A stretch of DNA of 64,000 nt, from NCBI GenBank assembly GCA_949987565.1, contig OX465105.1, forward strand, positions 19,589,113-19,653,112, written 5' to 3'. This stretch comes from Luidia sarsii (Eukaryota > Echinodermata > Asteroidea > Paxillosida > Luidiidae). Under the pieces are notes generated by a model. The model was not told the origin of the DNA, made no database searches, and was given only the letters and a program-made list of their open reading frames with translations. This document shows positions 23,101 to 38,100 of the stretch, piece after piece (within the stretch, counting starts at the first letter, position 1; every line of letters begins with the position of its first letter). A program made the translations under genes and the position numbers.

Positions 23101-26100
23101 ATATGCACATGTGTACCATGCAGATTGTAAATACGATTTGAGGGGAATTACTAGAGATTTGCCTGAGGCCCACGCTCAAAGAAACCAAAAATGATAAATT
23201 ACGATCTGATGAAGTGGGCGGTTCCATAAAGCCGCCCACACATTTACCTGCCTGAGATACATTGTACATGTACATGTACATGTACGTATAATGTTGCGCT
23301 TTCGCTGGCACTGTAGATGAAAAGCAAAATATGAACCTGACAGAGCTGATAAATTTAGATCGCTTAGAATTTAGGGATTTACTGACAGACATCTCAAATT
23401 TCTTGCAAAGATTGTCCGCCTACGTGTACGTTGTGTGGCCGCCATGCAGAACTTTGAATTGCATCTGGGGTTGCCGCCCGGCTCGCCTCAGAGACGCGCT
23501 CATTCTTCGGTGTCGCCGCAAGCTTTTCCTCGGGACACAAAGGCAGGGCGGCCGACATTCCAGCCGGCAATTACTCGCTGTTTACCCGGTACTCCTCTCC
23601 TCTGGACACGGCGTCCTTTTGTCCCGGCACGCACTGAGTGACATTTCTCCTCGCTCTCATCAGTCTTAGGGAGAATGGATGTCCTTCGTAAACTCGGAGG
23701 GAAATATGCCGTGTCCTGTCATAAAAACAACACTCAAGGACGACACAAGAATTTCTTTCAGTGAATACAAAAAAAACTGTTGCAAAGTGCTCACTGCTCA
23801 CTGACTAAAATGACCTGCAATACATCGATCTCAAAAGTTAGAGGGCCTGATGTTTCATCCTAACGCTGTACATGTATGTACATGTGTACATTGAGCAGCA
23901 CCTTTCTCAAAGGTCCTTTGTGAAAGGTCCCACTATACATGTAGGATCGAAACGTCAGGCCATCTAACTTTTGAGAAAAAAATGTTTGTTAAAGTAACAC
24001 ACATACACGTGTATAGACTAGTGTATTACAATGTACTACATATACAGTGTGTACAGGTTTTACCCTACATGTACATGTACATGTACATGTATTAAACTGT
24101 GATGCGGCCCACCTCACTGTTGACAGATCTCCTCTGGTACAATATTTTGTCTCATGCTAAACAAAATGCACACAAAACAATAGCACCTTAGCAACTTGTG
24201 CAAAGGGCTGTGTGTGATCCTCCATGTATACTACACTGTACATGCATCTGATGTTTCCTTGCACATTACTTTACATATGACTCTACATGCACGTCGTATG
24301 GACAGGCACACACTGCTTTGGACCCAATCCATGTACAGTGCATGTGCATGTACATGTACATGTACATGTGTACACATGTACATTAATGTACAAGTAGATC
24401 CAATCTGTGACCCATGGAACCTCAATATTGTGACACCTCAGAAAATGTGACATGACAAGGATGGTGTACATTTATGTACATATACTGATATATCAGTATA
24501 TGTAATGTACATATGTACACCATCCTTGTCGTGTCACATGTACATATACTGATGACTGGCTCTTTAAATTAATGGTGAAGCATCATTTAAAGTAAACTAC
24601 TGTAAACTAAACCCTGGAAAGATACAAAAATGGAGTTCCGAATAAATACAATTGCCAAGGAATCTATAATGCAATCAACAAAGATAAATTGAATTCAATA
24701 ACACAAATTGCCTCTGACCGTATAGTCAAGTTAAAATCCTAAATAAATCACTACAAAGCACGTGAACGCTTTAACTTGCAAGAAAAATAGGAAAAACTAA
24801 AGCAAATGTACTAATGATTGATCTCAACATGTCACTGTAGCTGTCATGATAGGTATAGCCTGAAGCGCACCCACAAAATACTGTACCACTAAGCTTATTG
24901 TTTAAAATGAGTGCTCAAGTTATAGGTTTTCAGTCAGACTCACATAATTCAAGTGAAAACAGCCTACATGTACATGTATGTAGAAGTACATGTAGTAGGC
25001 CGATTACATGTACATGTATGTACCGGTACAGTATATTACCTCTGTACAGGTATAATTTACAATTGGGGTAGATTTGTTTTTTCCTTTAGCTGTACACAGG
25101 TCAATTATCGTACGGTATTCACCTGAAATCGCAGTTTAAACCTTGACAGTCCACACACCACTTCTAATTGTCATCCCTGACCCTAACCCTTCCCAGTCAA
25201 TGGGACTGATGGGACCTTCCTCTGGGCTAGGCTCATTTTGGACCCTGTTTAGAATGGACTGGGGAAAGAAGGCATTATTTTCACAAGTAGTCTGCCCCCT
25301 GGCAGTGTAACAAATCCTGATTGCAGTAAAAGCACTGGAACTGTCAAATACATCTTCATTATTGGCACTAGCACAATGCATACCATACCAGATTATATAG
25401 TATTCACCATACCGGTACAGTACAGTACATGTAAATGTACATGTACTGTACATGTACACGTGTATGTACAGTACATTTAAACATGTAAGGCTGCTCTTCT
25501 GGTATCAAACATGGTACATGTACTGTACAACTGTACATGTACTGTTTTGTACTGTATTACGAACACAGACTACACACAATGTTCATAATGTGAAATACAC
25601 TGTACACGTACTACACAAGACTGTACATGTATGTACCGTACATGTATACGTACACAATGTATGTACATGTACATACATGCATGTACATTGTACATGTACA
25701 GGTGTTCATGTTCTGTAACTGTACATGTACATGTGTACAGTATACACTGTACATGTACTACATGTACATGTACATTTGTACTATCATGTACTGCACACGT
25801 ACATGTGTATACATGTACATGTACGTGTAGTATACACACGTGTACACATACATACATGTACATGTACATGTGTACTGTACAGTGTACATGTACTGTAAAG
25901 TGTACACATGTACGTACATTACATGTACTGCACACTGCACACATACACATGCATGTACTGTGTATACTGTACATGTACATTACAACTGTACATATACAGT
26001 ACTTCTAAAACTAAAAGATAATATTGCACATACAGTACATGTACATGTATACTGTACAGTGTACATGTTCGTGTGTACGCATAGATGGCCAATGTTAAAC

Positions 26101-29100
26101 ACATTCAGCTGACTGCTAGCCATCACTCATTTGAATATTCCTCCTTCTTTAGCCTGCTAGGACTAGGAATAGGAGGCCTCTGGCTATAGTAGAGACTGGT
26201 GATGGAGAAATTAAAAGCAATGTGGTGACAGACTAGAGTGCACATACATGTAGTGTACATGTATGTAACATGTACATGTATGTACATGTATGTATGTGTA
26301 CAGTACATGTACTGTACATATACGTACTACATGTACATGTACATGTACATGTACCGGTACATGTATATGTACTATGTGTACGTACATGTACTTGTATGCA
26401 AAATTTTGCACATGTGTGCTTTTCAACAAATCATTTTAAAATAGCACACTACATGTACATACGTGTGCATGTACTTTACATTTTATTGCTATCCCTTGTA
26501 AATTGTTATCTTGATGAATTTCTTAATTTTCTTAGAGGGCAATGATGTTGTACCAACGGTTTTAGTTTTCAATCCATCCACTTTGGGTTGTATTTTATTT
26601 CTCTCAAGGCTCATCCAATCGTAAACCTGTCAGGTCACTTGATTGCGTTCTTGTCTGGACCAGAGTGGGGGGGGGGTGGGGTGGGGGGAGCTGTCGGTAA
26701 GGTTTGCCAGTACTGGCTCGCTAACTACATGTAAACTCGCCATGCCTACGTACGTGCGTAGTACCCCGAGGCAGGCTTCTAAAAAACGTGAACGACAGAC
26801 GAAATCCAGCTCAGATTCCTCGATGATTTTATTGCCAATGAAAGACAATTTATTATTGGGGAGGATATTTAAGATGCAGTGTTCCTATCAGGGCGCTGCA
26901 GCAAGACACGGTGGGGAAGGATCGGTGCTAGTCTCATGTGGGACCTGCCCTTTGGAATGAACTCTCAGTAGACATGCGTCAAACTCTAAGTGTGGAACTG
27001 GTAAAAAAAAAGTCTTTTAAAAGGCATTCTCATTCGCGTCTTGTTTTGAATAATCATTCAGGACTCATTTAAATTCCAATCCATAATTGTCTTCTACAAG
27101 TACTGTACATGTAGGTTGTTTTGACTGCATTTTAAGTCATTGCAGTGTGTGCACAAATGATGCCTTGAACATCTGCAATTCTGCATACATGTTATTTGAA
27201 TGGAAGTTTATGAAATTGTACATGATGTACCCATAATCATTAAGTAAATTATACATTGTACATGTATACGTTTTGTAAATTGGTACGCACGGCATTTCAA
27301 TCCGAGCAGGATCTGTCTCAAAGGTACAGAAAGGCCCTTCCCGAATTAATCTGTAAGGCCCTTCAAATGTTTTTATTTAATTTGCATTTTGGTCATTTTA
27401 GTCAGTGAGCAGTAATTTGCAACATCTTTGCAGAGTGCTTACTCTATGGATACAGGCATACATGTACACATGTGAAATATTTTTAGTGCATGACCATGTA
27501 GAGTATCGTCAGCTAAAAGTTTGTGAGAGGAAAATGTGAAAGGTGAAACAAACATCGTCTGTAGTGCTCTCTACATGAATCAGAGAGGAACTTTGGAAAG
27601 CTGAACCTGTGTGTTAGACCACAGCCATTCCATTCTGTTCTGTCATCTTGTTCATGTTCATGTTCATGTACACTGTACCGGTACTGTACTATTGTACATG
27701 ACTACATGTACATGTACATGGACACTTACATGTACTTAGGACATTGCCACAGTGCAGTAATGCATATAGCCGTCACGCATGCCTTCACACTTTCACAGTG
27801 CCCTAAACAAAGTATGCACTTCATGAAAAGTCAGTTTTTCATTGATTTGTTTGACTTAAATTGAAAAAGTCGCATCCACTTTGTACGATCTCCGAGCTGC
27901 TGCAGCCAAGTTTACGACCAATTGGTTGATTGCATCTGAATGGAAATGGGGTTGTGATCCCTGGAGATATACGGCAGTAAATGCCATTATTTTAGTACTT
28001 TCCCTGCCAATCTGTAACTCATTGAACCTCAACATACACGTAGTGCAGCACATCCACAGTATACTGAAACTTGTTTATTGAGTAAATTGATATTTGTTGC
28101 CACCTCAAGCTCACAATTTTCCAGGGGGAACCGTGGTCCTCAGCACTATGATGTTGGGTACTAGTTTTTTCATTTATTGTCTTCAATCGAAATCAAAATT
28201 CTAGTTCTTGTAGAAGCGCAGGATTGGCCAATTTTCCCAATCAGAAATGTTTCCTTGACAGGCCAAGATTTGCAGCCAGACATATTGAACAGAAAATTTC
28301 TATTTGAACCTTCCCCCTCTCCTTTTCTCCCTCTCTTCCTCTCTCCCTCTCTCCCTCTCCTCCTCTCCCTCTCCTTCTCTCCCTCTCCTTCTCTCCATCT
28401 CTCCATCTCTCCATCTCTCCCTCTCTCCCTCTCCCTATCCCCCCTCTCTCTCTATCCCTCCCTCTCTCCCTCTCTCCCTCCCTCTCGCCCTCTCTCCCTC
28501 CCTCTTGCCCTCTCGCCCTCTCTCCCTCCCTCTTGCCCTCTCGCCCTCTCTCCCTCTCTCCCTGTCTCCCTGTCTCCCTCTCGCCCTCTCTCCCTCTCTC
28601 CCTCTCCATAAAACTCTCTCCCTCTCTCCCTTCCTCTCTCCCTCTCTCCCTCCCTTTCGCCCTCTCTCCCTCTCTCCCTCTCTCCCTCTCTCCCTCTCTC
28701 CCTCTCCCCCTCTCCCCCTCTCCCTCTCTCCCTCTCCCCCTCTCCCTCTCTCTCTCCCTCTCTCCCTCTCTCCCTCTCTCCCTCCCTCTCACCCTCTCTC
28801 CCTCTCTCCCTCTCTCCCTCTCTCCCTCTCTCCCTCTCTCCCTCTCCCCCCTCTCTCTCTCCCTCTGTCCCTCTGTCCCTCTGTCCCTCTCCCTCTCTCT
28901 GTCCCTCTGTCCCTCTGTCCCTCTCCCTCTCTCTGTCCCTCTGTCCCTCTGTCCCTCTGTCCCTCTCCCTCTCCCTCTCCTCCCCCTTGAGCATCTGGGC
29001 AAGGTACACATGCACACAGTCCACTGGCTTTGAAGACTGTATTGAAGAAACGGGGCAAGACATGGCGTGGACAGAGAATAAAACCTGAGCCATGATTCAT

Positions 29101-32100
29101 GCATGGAGGGGTTTGAGGAGGGGGGGGCAGCCCTGAAGGGGAAGAAGAGATTCAGCTGGAGCAGTCGTTGTAAATTGGACCGTTTTTGCTGGGAGGTTCT
29201 AATGGGACCGACTACAGTATTCATGCCATGCTGGGGTAGGGAGGGGGTGGGTTTGGGGACAGGAAGAGAGAGAGAATTATGATAAAACCAGGTGTACATG
29301 CAATTGATTTCCCAGGGAGATGGCAATGCCAGTAAAATGAGGTTAGAGGATATCTGATAATGGTGCCATTGGTGTAAATTTACGTGTATCTAATGAGTAC
29401 CATAAAGGCATAATGGGTACATGGGTACAAGCCACAAGGTGAAGTGTATTATTCACGGCAGTACATGTACACTGTAGATTATCGATTACATGTACATGTA
29501 CATATGTACATGTACATGTACACGTGTACATTGTACTGTATGCACATGAACATGATGTACATGTACATGTACATGTACCGGTACATGTACATGTACAGTA
29601 CACGTGTACATGTACAGTTCACGTACGTGTACATGTACACGTACTGTACATGTACAGGTACATGTAGTCATGTACACGGTACATGTACAGGTACTGTACA
29701 CATGTACATGGGCATATGTACAAGTTGAATGCATGTACAGTACATGTAGACATTATGAATACGTACATTTTCCCACATGCAGTTTGGCAGGGCTAGCCGG
29801 ATGATGCTTTCATTCATTCCCGCCATCAATGGAGGGCTAAAAATATGACGAGGTTGCCGCATCGATGCCAAGACTCTGTCAACGCAGTCCAGCAACCAGA
29901 TGGGCAGGCCTGAGTGCAGGATTTATTTCCTTAAGACATTCCGGGAAGGAATTGTCTCCGGATATAATGTCTGGTCGATGTTCTGGTACAGTGTAGATGT
30001 GTGAGGATATTTTACATGGGAGATCTGTCTGTCTGCTACTGTTTGTTTGTCTGTTGGTTGGGTTTACTTGTAAGACTGGTTGCTGTCTGGTTGTCTGTCT
30101 GTTTGTTTGTCTGTGCCAGTTGGTTTTGTTTGCCTGTGTTGGTTGTTTCTTCGTTTATTTGTTTGTTGGTGTTTTGTCTTGGTTTTTTTGGTCAGTTTGT
30201 TTGTTGGTTGGTTGGAGGGACTGACATTTCCATCCTAGCAGGACCTTTCTCAAAGGCAGAAACCAGATAGAAACGTTTGAGAAAGGCCCTGTTGGGATCA
30301 AGACGTCGGGCCTTCCAAATTTTGAAAATTATTCGCCTTTTGGTCATTTTAGTCTGTAAGCAGTTTGCATGCATTTTTGCATGTTATTATTTAATTTTAG
30401 TTTATATTACAAGGTGAAAAAGCCTCTTCATCACATGATTCCTTTCAAAATGACTTTAATCTTTATACACATGTAAGACGAAAATATTTTAATTTTTATT
30501 TTTCATGTATGTATTTTTTAGGTGTTGAACTACAAGTACATGTACATGTACATGTACCGGTATGTACAAATCATGATTCCCTTTTCATCTTAAATTGCAT
30601 TAATTTGAAATTGTAGCGGTATTTCAAGTAATTAAATACAGTCCTGAGTCAGGAAGGGTCTATTTTCTCTTCGGTGTTCCGTAAATGGTCTCCCCCGACG
30701 ACGAGGCAATAATTCATGCCTTGTTGCCATGGCAAACCATGGCAACCCCATCCAGAGGCAGAATTGGAAGAAAAGAAATGCGGGGGCCAGAACGGACGGA
30801 TGACCTTGTCCGTTATGATGTGGGGGAATTTACTGTTGCCGCATTTAATAGGGGCGAGCACAAGACTGCAATGTGCCCCAGATGGAGATTTTTTTTTTTT
30901 GAAAAGGCAAATTCTAAAAATTTCCAAGACCACTGGGACCGTGAAGCAGGCCAAGTGTAGTTCCTCAGTTCCTTCATTGTCACGAATCCGCCGAGATTGC
31001 TCACATCCTGCATGGGCTGGTGCATGGACTCCAGTTTGTATCCAGGGGGGTCGGATTCTCAGACCCACTTGAAACACCCCCCCCCCAAAAAAAAATTAAA
31101 AAAAATAACACTTGACAAGCCGAGACATCCTACACTGTAGGTCGAACCATGAGTATCAACCCAACGCCCAACCCACTTGTGATTTTTAAAAAAAAATACA
31201 TAGCAGAGAAAAATGAGTCGTTGGGGACTTGAACCAGAGACCTCTAGCATAAGGCCTTGAAGTAAAAACCAAATTAGTTTCTTATGCCTGCCCGCATCGT
31301 TTTTTGCCGCCACATCAATTTTGTTTTATTAATTTTTTAAACGATAAAAATAACCACCCAAATTTTGATTGATTTCTGCTGTTTCGCACGTGCACAGCCT
31401 ACATACATGTACATGTATCGTACCGTACTTAAAAACGACTGGAAATTACAATACCCATCTTTAGGGGGGAAAACAAAGTTTTGGAATTTTGAAGAAAAAA
31501 GAAAAGGCCTGCATCCTCTAAAAAAAAAAAAATTTGGATTAGAAACTAATATTTTTTTGGTTTTACTTGGTGTAACAGAGCTGAGGTCGGGTGTAGTGGA
31601 CAGTGCTATGAATATAAAGTTTGACCCTGATTTGTTTTGATTTTTTTTTTTTGGGGGGGGAGGGGGCGCGTACCGGTAAGCAAATTACACACACTGTTGT
31701 GTGTTGTCGCTCTTGTACCTCGGCACAATTGCCAGATGCCTCAGAAGTGAAGCTGAGAAAGTCAAAGCTTACCCACTTCCTCCCACTAAATCCATGTCTT
31801 TGTACCCGTGTAAGTTTATAAAAATCCCATTCGTCAGATCATGGCCTTTTTTTATTTAAAGCCCCGTCCTTCTATGCATTTTTGAAATTGTAACCCCCCT
31901 CAAATAAAATAACCCTCCCAAAAATTCTACGCCTTCATTCCTTGGGCGTTCAGCTCACAATGGCTTTGTGTATGGATTTCTGTATTGATCTGGCCCGGGC
32001 AATCTCCCACCTCCAGCGCTTTGTTCAATGAACGCCTTCCTCTCTTCCATTCCACCACCCCTGTAATTCCTCAGTTCCCTCCTGAGCCGCAACAAAAGGA

Positions 32101-35100
32101 CAACGAAACCTCCCCACTTTCCACCTCTCTCCTCCCCCTCTCTCTCCTCCCCCTCTCTCCCCCTCGCTCCCCCTCGCCCTGCTGGTCCTCGCCCCCCCCC
32201 CCCACCAATTATTGGAGGTCGATAGGGTTTGATTTGATTTCCCGAACACGCAACAAAGGCAGACACTGTTGCCACGAACAATAGCAGACCATCACAATCG
32301 ACCGACTGTTCATTTGCTGATTTTATCTTTTTTTTCAGGGGGGGGGGTGCAGAATAGATTATTTATTTATTTTACTTTCTCACAGGGGTCAGTTATCCAA
32401 AGCTAATTCGTGTATACATGTATGTATATCAATCCAGTTAAATACATATTGCACAGAAAGTGAAATTGAATGTTGGTGGTTTTTTTAGTACAGTAGGTTT
32501 TGTTAGACACTAGACATTAACATTTTGGTAGGATATTGATTGCATGTGTGCCAGACTTCTTCCAAGCCATGGATCTTGGTCAGGGGTTGTTGGGGTAGGA
32601 TCGGGGAAGGCTGTGTTGGGTTAGTGGAGCAGTCTGTTAATGATTTCTGCATGTGTTGGGTCAATGGGGTTTCCTTTCTTTGCCAGATTTTTTTAACCAA
32701 GGCAGAAAGTCCGAGAAAATCATGCTAGGTTCAACTCAAACCAGGGAGCCCTCTTGATTCACTTGGGGAGAACACAAGAATCCATGTACTGTACATGTAC
32801 ATGTATACCCGGTACCTGTATAATTATGTGTGGTTGTTTTGTTTCATACTGTTGCCCAAGACAACAGACACATTATGTGCATGCATGCACATTTTATGTT
32901 TACAATACTGTATGATGTACTCTACTGGGTACAGTACCAGTGTCTTAAAGACATTATTTATTCAACTGATCCTATATGTACACAGTAACTTTACATGTAC
33001 ATGCACATGACATCAAATTGAAGCAATCATTCTACAGTACATCTTTACAGCACATGTACAGTACATGTACATGTACATGTACTGTACTACTACATTGTAT
33101 GTACAGATGTACATGTACATGCACACGACACATGTACACGTACCGGTACTGGTACAGTGTACATATATACATGGGCATGCAAATGTGGATTTTACATTCA
33201 AACATAACACATTAATATTTTTAAAGATCATCTTGACATTTGATTTCAAGCAGGCCCTTTCTCAGAGGTCCTACTAATACTAGGATCGAAACATCTTGCG
33301 AGAGTTACATGAATTTACGTAAATTTCGGCCATTCTTAGTAAGCAGTTTGCAACATTTTGGTGTGCTATTTCAAAAACTCGTCTAACAAAACAAATCCAA
33401 ACAACTATCTTCCTTCCTCTTCACAATTTCCACTTCAGCGGCTAGGCCAAGTAAACAAATTCATAAGTTTCTCATCCGAACTTTTTTTTAAAGGAGAATG
33501 CGGGCACTTTTTTTCTTCTTTTTGGGGGGGGGCCTTTAAAAAAAAAAAAAACTTTCCCCTAAAGATGGGTATTCTAATTTCCAGTCGTTTTTAAGTATGT
33601 TATGATATGTAGGCTGTGCATGTACTGTACGAGGTTCAATGGCTGGAAACAGACAAAATGTTGTCCCTTTTTTGTTTCCTTAAAATAAATCATGCAGAGC
33701 GCGGTCAGGGATGAGAAACTAATGAATTATTTTATTTGGCCTTAAGTCCACAATAACAAAGAGGATTGTAAAGTACAGTGATATATATACAAGTTCAGTC
33801 TTTCTGTCCAATATTTCAATTCATCTCCAACTTTCTGGTGGCAGGGGATATATACTGTAGTAGGAGTTCTTGTTTTTGTAACCAAGTCCATTCCTCTCAG
33901 CCACCACCCAGTTGAGATTAATCCCTTCCACTCGATGCAATTCTGCCTCTTCCTGTTTTTCTTGCGGAGGGCTTTGCCTCTCCTTTGATGCTCCAATAAT
34001 CCTCTAATCCCGGCGGAATTATTTATTCGGAATATCTGATGACTTGTGCAATTAAGAGGCAACTAATCTGCCTTTATTCATTGGGTATTGACGATCCTCT
34101 CCCATACTGAGTGGGTGGTATTAATCATCATGTATTTGTTTGCAACCATGGAACTGAACAGAGTACGTGTACAGTACATGTACAGTACCCACAGAGTACG
34201 GTACGTGTACATGTACATGTACATGTACATGATTAGTATACATATGCATGTACACATACATGTACATATGCATGTACACCCCACATATTATGCATGCCGC
34301 ATGTACATTGTACAATGTACAGCGCTGTACTTGAATGTCATGTAGTACATGTACATGTACATGTACAATGTACATGTACATGTATACCGGTATGCTACAT
34401 GTACACATGTACATGTACAATGTACATGTACAGTACATGCTGTACATGAACACGTACATATAAAAAATTATACAGTACAGTATACATGTACATGTACCTA
34501 CAGCATGTACAATGTACTCGTACATGTACGCCTATAAACTACATGTACCGTACACGTACATGTATTGGGCGTGCACATGCTGTACATGTACATGTATGTA
34601 CAGTACACGTACACATGTACACACATGTACACATGTACTGTACATTATGTGTGTACATGTACATGTGTATGTACAGTAATTCAATTGACACATTTGTACA
34701 TGAACATGTATACAAATTGTACATGTACATGTACATGTACATGTATCTACATGTACTCGTGTAGATAAACTTTTCAATCAATGCATGTCAAATCTACTGA
34801 TATATAAATTTATATGTCCACATACAGTAAGCCTACTTGTATACATGTACATATGGTACTGTACGTACAGGTGGTGTACTGTACATGTTCCCATGTGTAC
34901 CATTGGCATTACCCTGCCAATTCAACAGTTTTTTCCCAACATTCCATGCACAGGTTTTGCACATGTTACATGTACATGTACCAGACGAAGGTCTGTCATT
35001 TCCATGAAACAAAGTACAGTGATCCAGGTGGTGCATGTACATGTACATGTATAGGTACATGTACATTTATGGGTGTGTGTACACATGTGTATTGTAATTT

Positions 35101-38100
35101 ACACAGTGCATGTGTGTACATGTAGTATATATTGGACATTGCTGCACTTTTACATTTACCCAGTATTGGTTGCCCCATGTGCAGCTGACTACATAATCTC
35201 CAGCCTTGTGGTGAGTCCTTGGGAGTGGTTGCCATGACAGCCAGTCTGAGCAACAATAACAACAGGCCCATCTCCAACCCCCCCCCCCATGGGGTGACAC
35301 GCACTTTTCATTTGATCAGGGTGCAACACTTGCCTTCCTTTTGGTGTTGGTGGTGTTTTTCTCTTTCAGATCAATGCAATGTGTATTTGTGGTTTTAGTC
35401 ACACTTCTCTATCTTTAGACAGTCAGTAGGAACTACATGTATAAGGAAAAGGACATCAAAACGTTTCAGTGATGGTACATGTGTAGCTCCCTAAAATGAC
35501 CAAAATACATACATACATGTATGTACATGTAGTTACAAACCTCTAAAAAGAATTCAGGTCAGATGGTAAGAGCGTTGGTATGTACAACATGAAAACCAGA
35601 GGTCTCAGGTTCAAGTCCCGATTCATTCAAAGTTTTCTGGGTTTTTGTTTGTTTTGTTTTTTTAATTGAACATTGTTTACATTTAAAATAAAATTAAAAT
35701 AAATTCCCCTCCCAAAAGTTGGACTGATTATTCACAAATTTTCCAACTTGTGACAACTTCCAATTGAAGAAAAGTATATCACATAGGCCTACACTGTATA
35801 TGTACATGTACAGTGTACATCACTACATGTATGTTCAGGTCTGTACATGTACACATGTATGATGGGGCGCGAATCTAGTGCCTTGTGGAGACCTACATGT
35901 ACAGTACATTCATGTAGTCCAATTGGTTGAATAGGTACATGTACATGTACGTGTACGTCTCCACAGGGTTTTGAAATTGTAAAGGTGTATCCCCATCAAG
36001 GTTTTCATGAAACCGGTATTTGGAAATTACTCAAAACCAGGAAATTTGTGACAGAGAATCTGTGTTATAAGGGATATATACATGTACATGTACAATATTA
36101 TACAGTACGGTCCAAATTTCTACCCATGATAGTGAATGTGGTTGAAATGGGAGCATTTTTTAAAACATTGTTTCTCACTCGGTTGTATAGTGCACGAGAA
36201 CAAAGCAATGTCTCCACAAGGATACCAAAATTGGTATGTGTGTACCGGTACTGTACGTGTATGCCCATTGGGACAGTAGGTCTACGTGTACAGAGCTGGT
36301 GCGAAGTTCCCTTTGCTTGTATTGTGCGGCGCCAAATATGCGAGAATAATTAACCATTAATTCCCAATTCCCTCCCCTTCTTGTACAATTTGAACCTAAA
36401 GGTTTTGCTGCCACTTAGCGCTTTACCAGATCCGGCGTAAATAATTGGATAATTTTCTTTGGGGGGGGGGAGGGGGGGCAGGAGAGGAAGGTGGAAAGAA
36501 GAATCTGACGGGGAGGTTCCTTCGGTTTGGTACGTGAAGCGCCGAAGGTGATGGAAATCCAAAATTAAGGAGGGGAGATGTTCAAATAAGTGCAGAGCTG
36601 AGCCCTGTGTGACTCATCGCATGGGGGGGGGGTTCGACGGGACGGGAGAGAGGGGGGGGTCCCGTCGCACCACATTTATGATTTATGATCCGGCCTGACC
36701 CATATCTTCGTTCCTTGTCCGATTTGCGGCTTGATTAACTTTCAATTTGAGACATTCGTATTCATGAGTCATGACTGTACATGTACGTGTATATCGCCCG
36801 TGCCGCGTGTTGTGTCTTATTTTTAGGGGGCTGAGTACTTTTTTTTGCACCGAGAAACCTTTCCTCGTGCGTTTGAGTCCAAGTGGATGTTTGGAGTTCT
36901 TGGCTATAGAGCAAAAAGAACTCGTGAGTATTGAGTTACTCACTCAGTGCTCAATGAAGTTGAGGAAGCATGCTCGCGTTTCGGCCATGAAAACAAACGC
37001 GAGTGCCAGAGCGAGAATGTCAAGTAAAAGGGGAAGCCAGAGATATCATCTTTTGATGAATCAGAGGTACAGGCCTAGTGCAGGACATGTACATGTACTA
37101 CTACATTATTTACTGAAGAATGACATGCATTTTCTTGAGCTGTGTTTATGCACGTTAAAATGGCACATTTTGTCATTAATTAAAAAATCACAGTCACAAA
37201 TAATTTAAAAAATCACAGTCACAAATAATTAAAACAATCACAGTCACTAATGTGGATAGAAAGCATTCAGTCACTCCCTTCCATGGATTTAAAAGCAATT
37301 CTTGTGATTTACAAGAAAATTTCATAATGCGATACGGACATTGCACGCTATTTTCATCTTCGGAATGTACATGTACACTGTATTCTGAAGCGAGATCTTC
37401 AACGATCTCAGCCACAACCGCAGTGACTAAGATCCCCTGACCACTGAGATGAGGGCATGAGGCAGAGTGAGGGGGTCTATACACGGACCTACAGATACAT
37501 GTACATGTACATATACTTTGTACTGTACGGTCTGGCTTCGTTCTCCGGTGTGTTCTGAAATTCAGTCGGGGAACGCCTTGCATCCGGGCATCTGTTTGTT
37601 CCTCCTACACAGCTGCGCAGGAGATTTTATGAGATGCTAAATGCATCAGCCCCATTATTATGAGTGTGGGTTTACACATGTATTGATGTGGCTCCCCACT
37701 GCATGGCGGGCGGCATGTACATGTACACTGTACAGTATATGTACTGTACATGTACATTGTACTGATTGTAGACCTGTACATATTGTACAATGTACATGTA
37801 CTGTACAGGTACAGGTACGGTACAGGAACATGTACATGTATACATGTACATATGTACATACAGTATTTTACGTTTCAATAGGTGTGTCAATTTCAAGATA
37901 GCCATGTTTATAGTTACATGTAGCATCCCAGCAAAGACAGGTTGACTACCGGTATTCGGAAAGGCCACCATCTAAGGGCTGGACAGCTCAGATGGTAAGA
38001 GCACTGGTACACAAAACTAGAGGTCTTGGGTTCCAGTCCCATTCCAGGCAAAGTTATCTCTGTCATTTTTCGAAATAGTACAATCCGTTACAAACCTTTT

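Noticed and set aside
25452..26112. Many Cys/Thr/Val/His/Met/Tyr-rich frames on both strands
   Set aside because: They are translations of the ACATGTAC hexamer arrays, which are open in most frames.
28241..29326. 361-codon Arg/Glu/Gly frame on the minus strand
   Set aside because: Pure translation of the polypyrimidine tract at 28315-28990.
30649..31077. 142-codon minus-strand frame in intron 1
   Set aside because: No recognisable domain, mixed composition with a T-run-derived Lys stretch, and no splice or start context; most likely chance.
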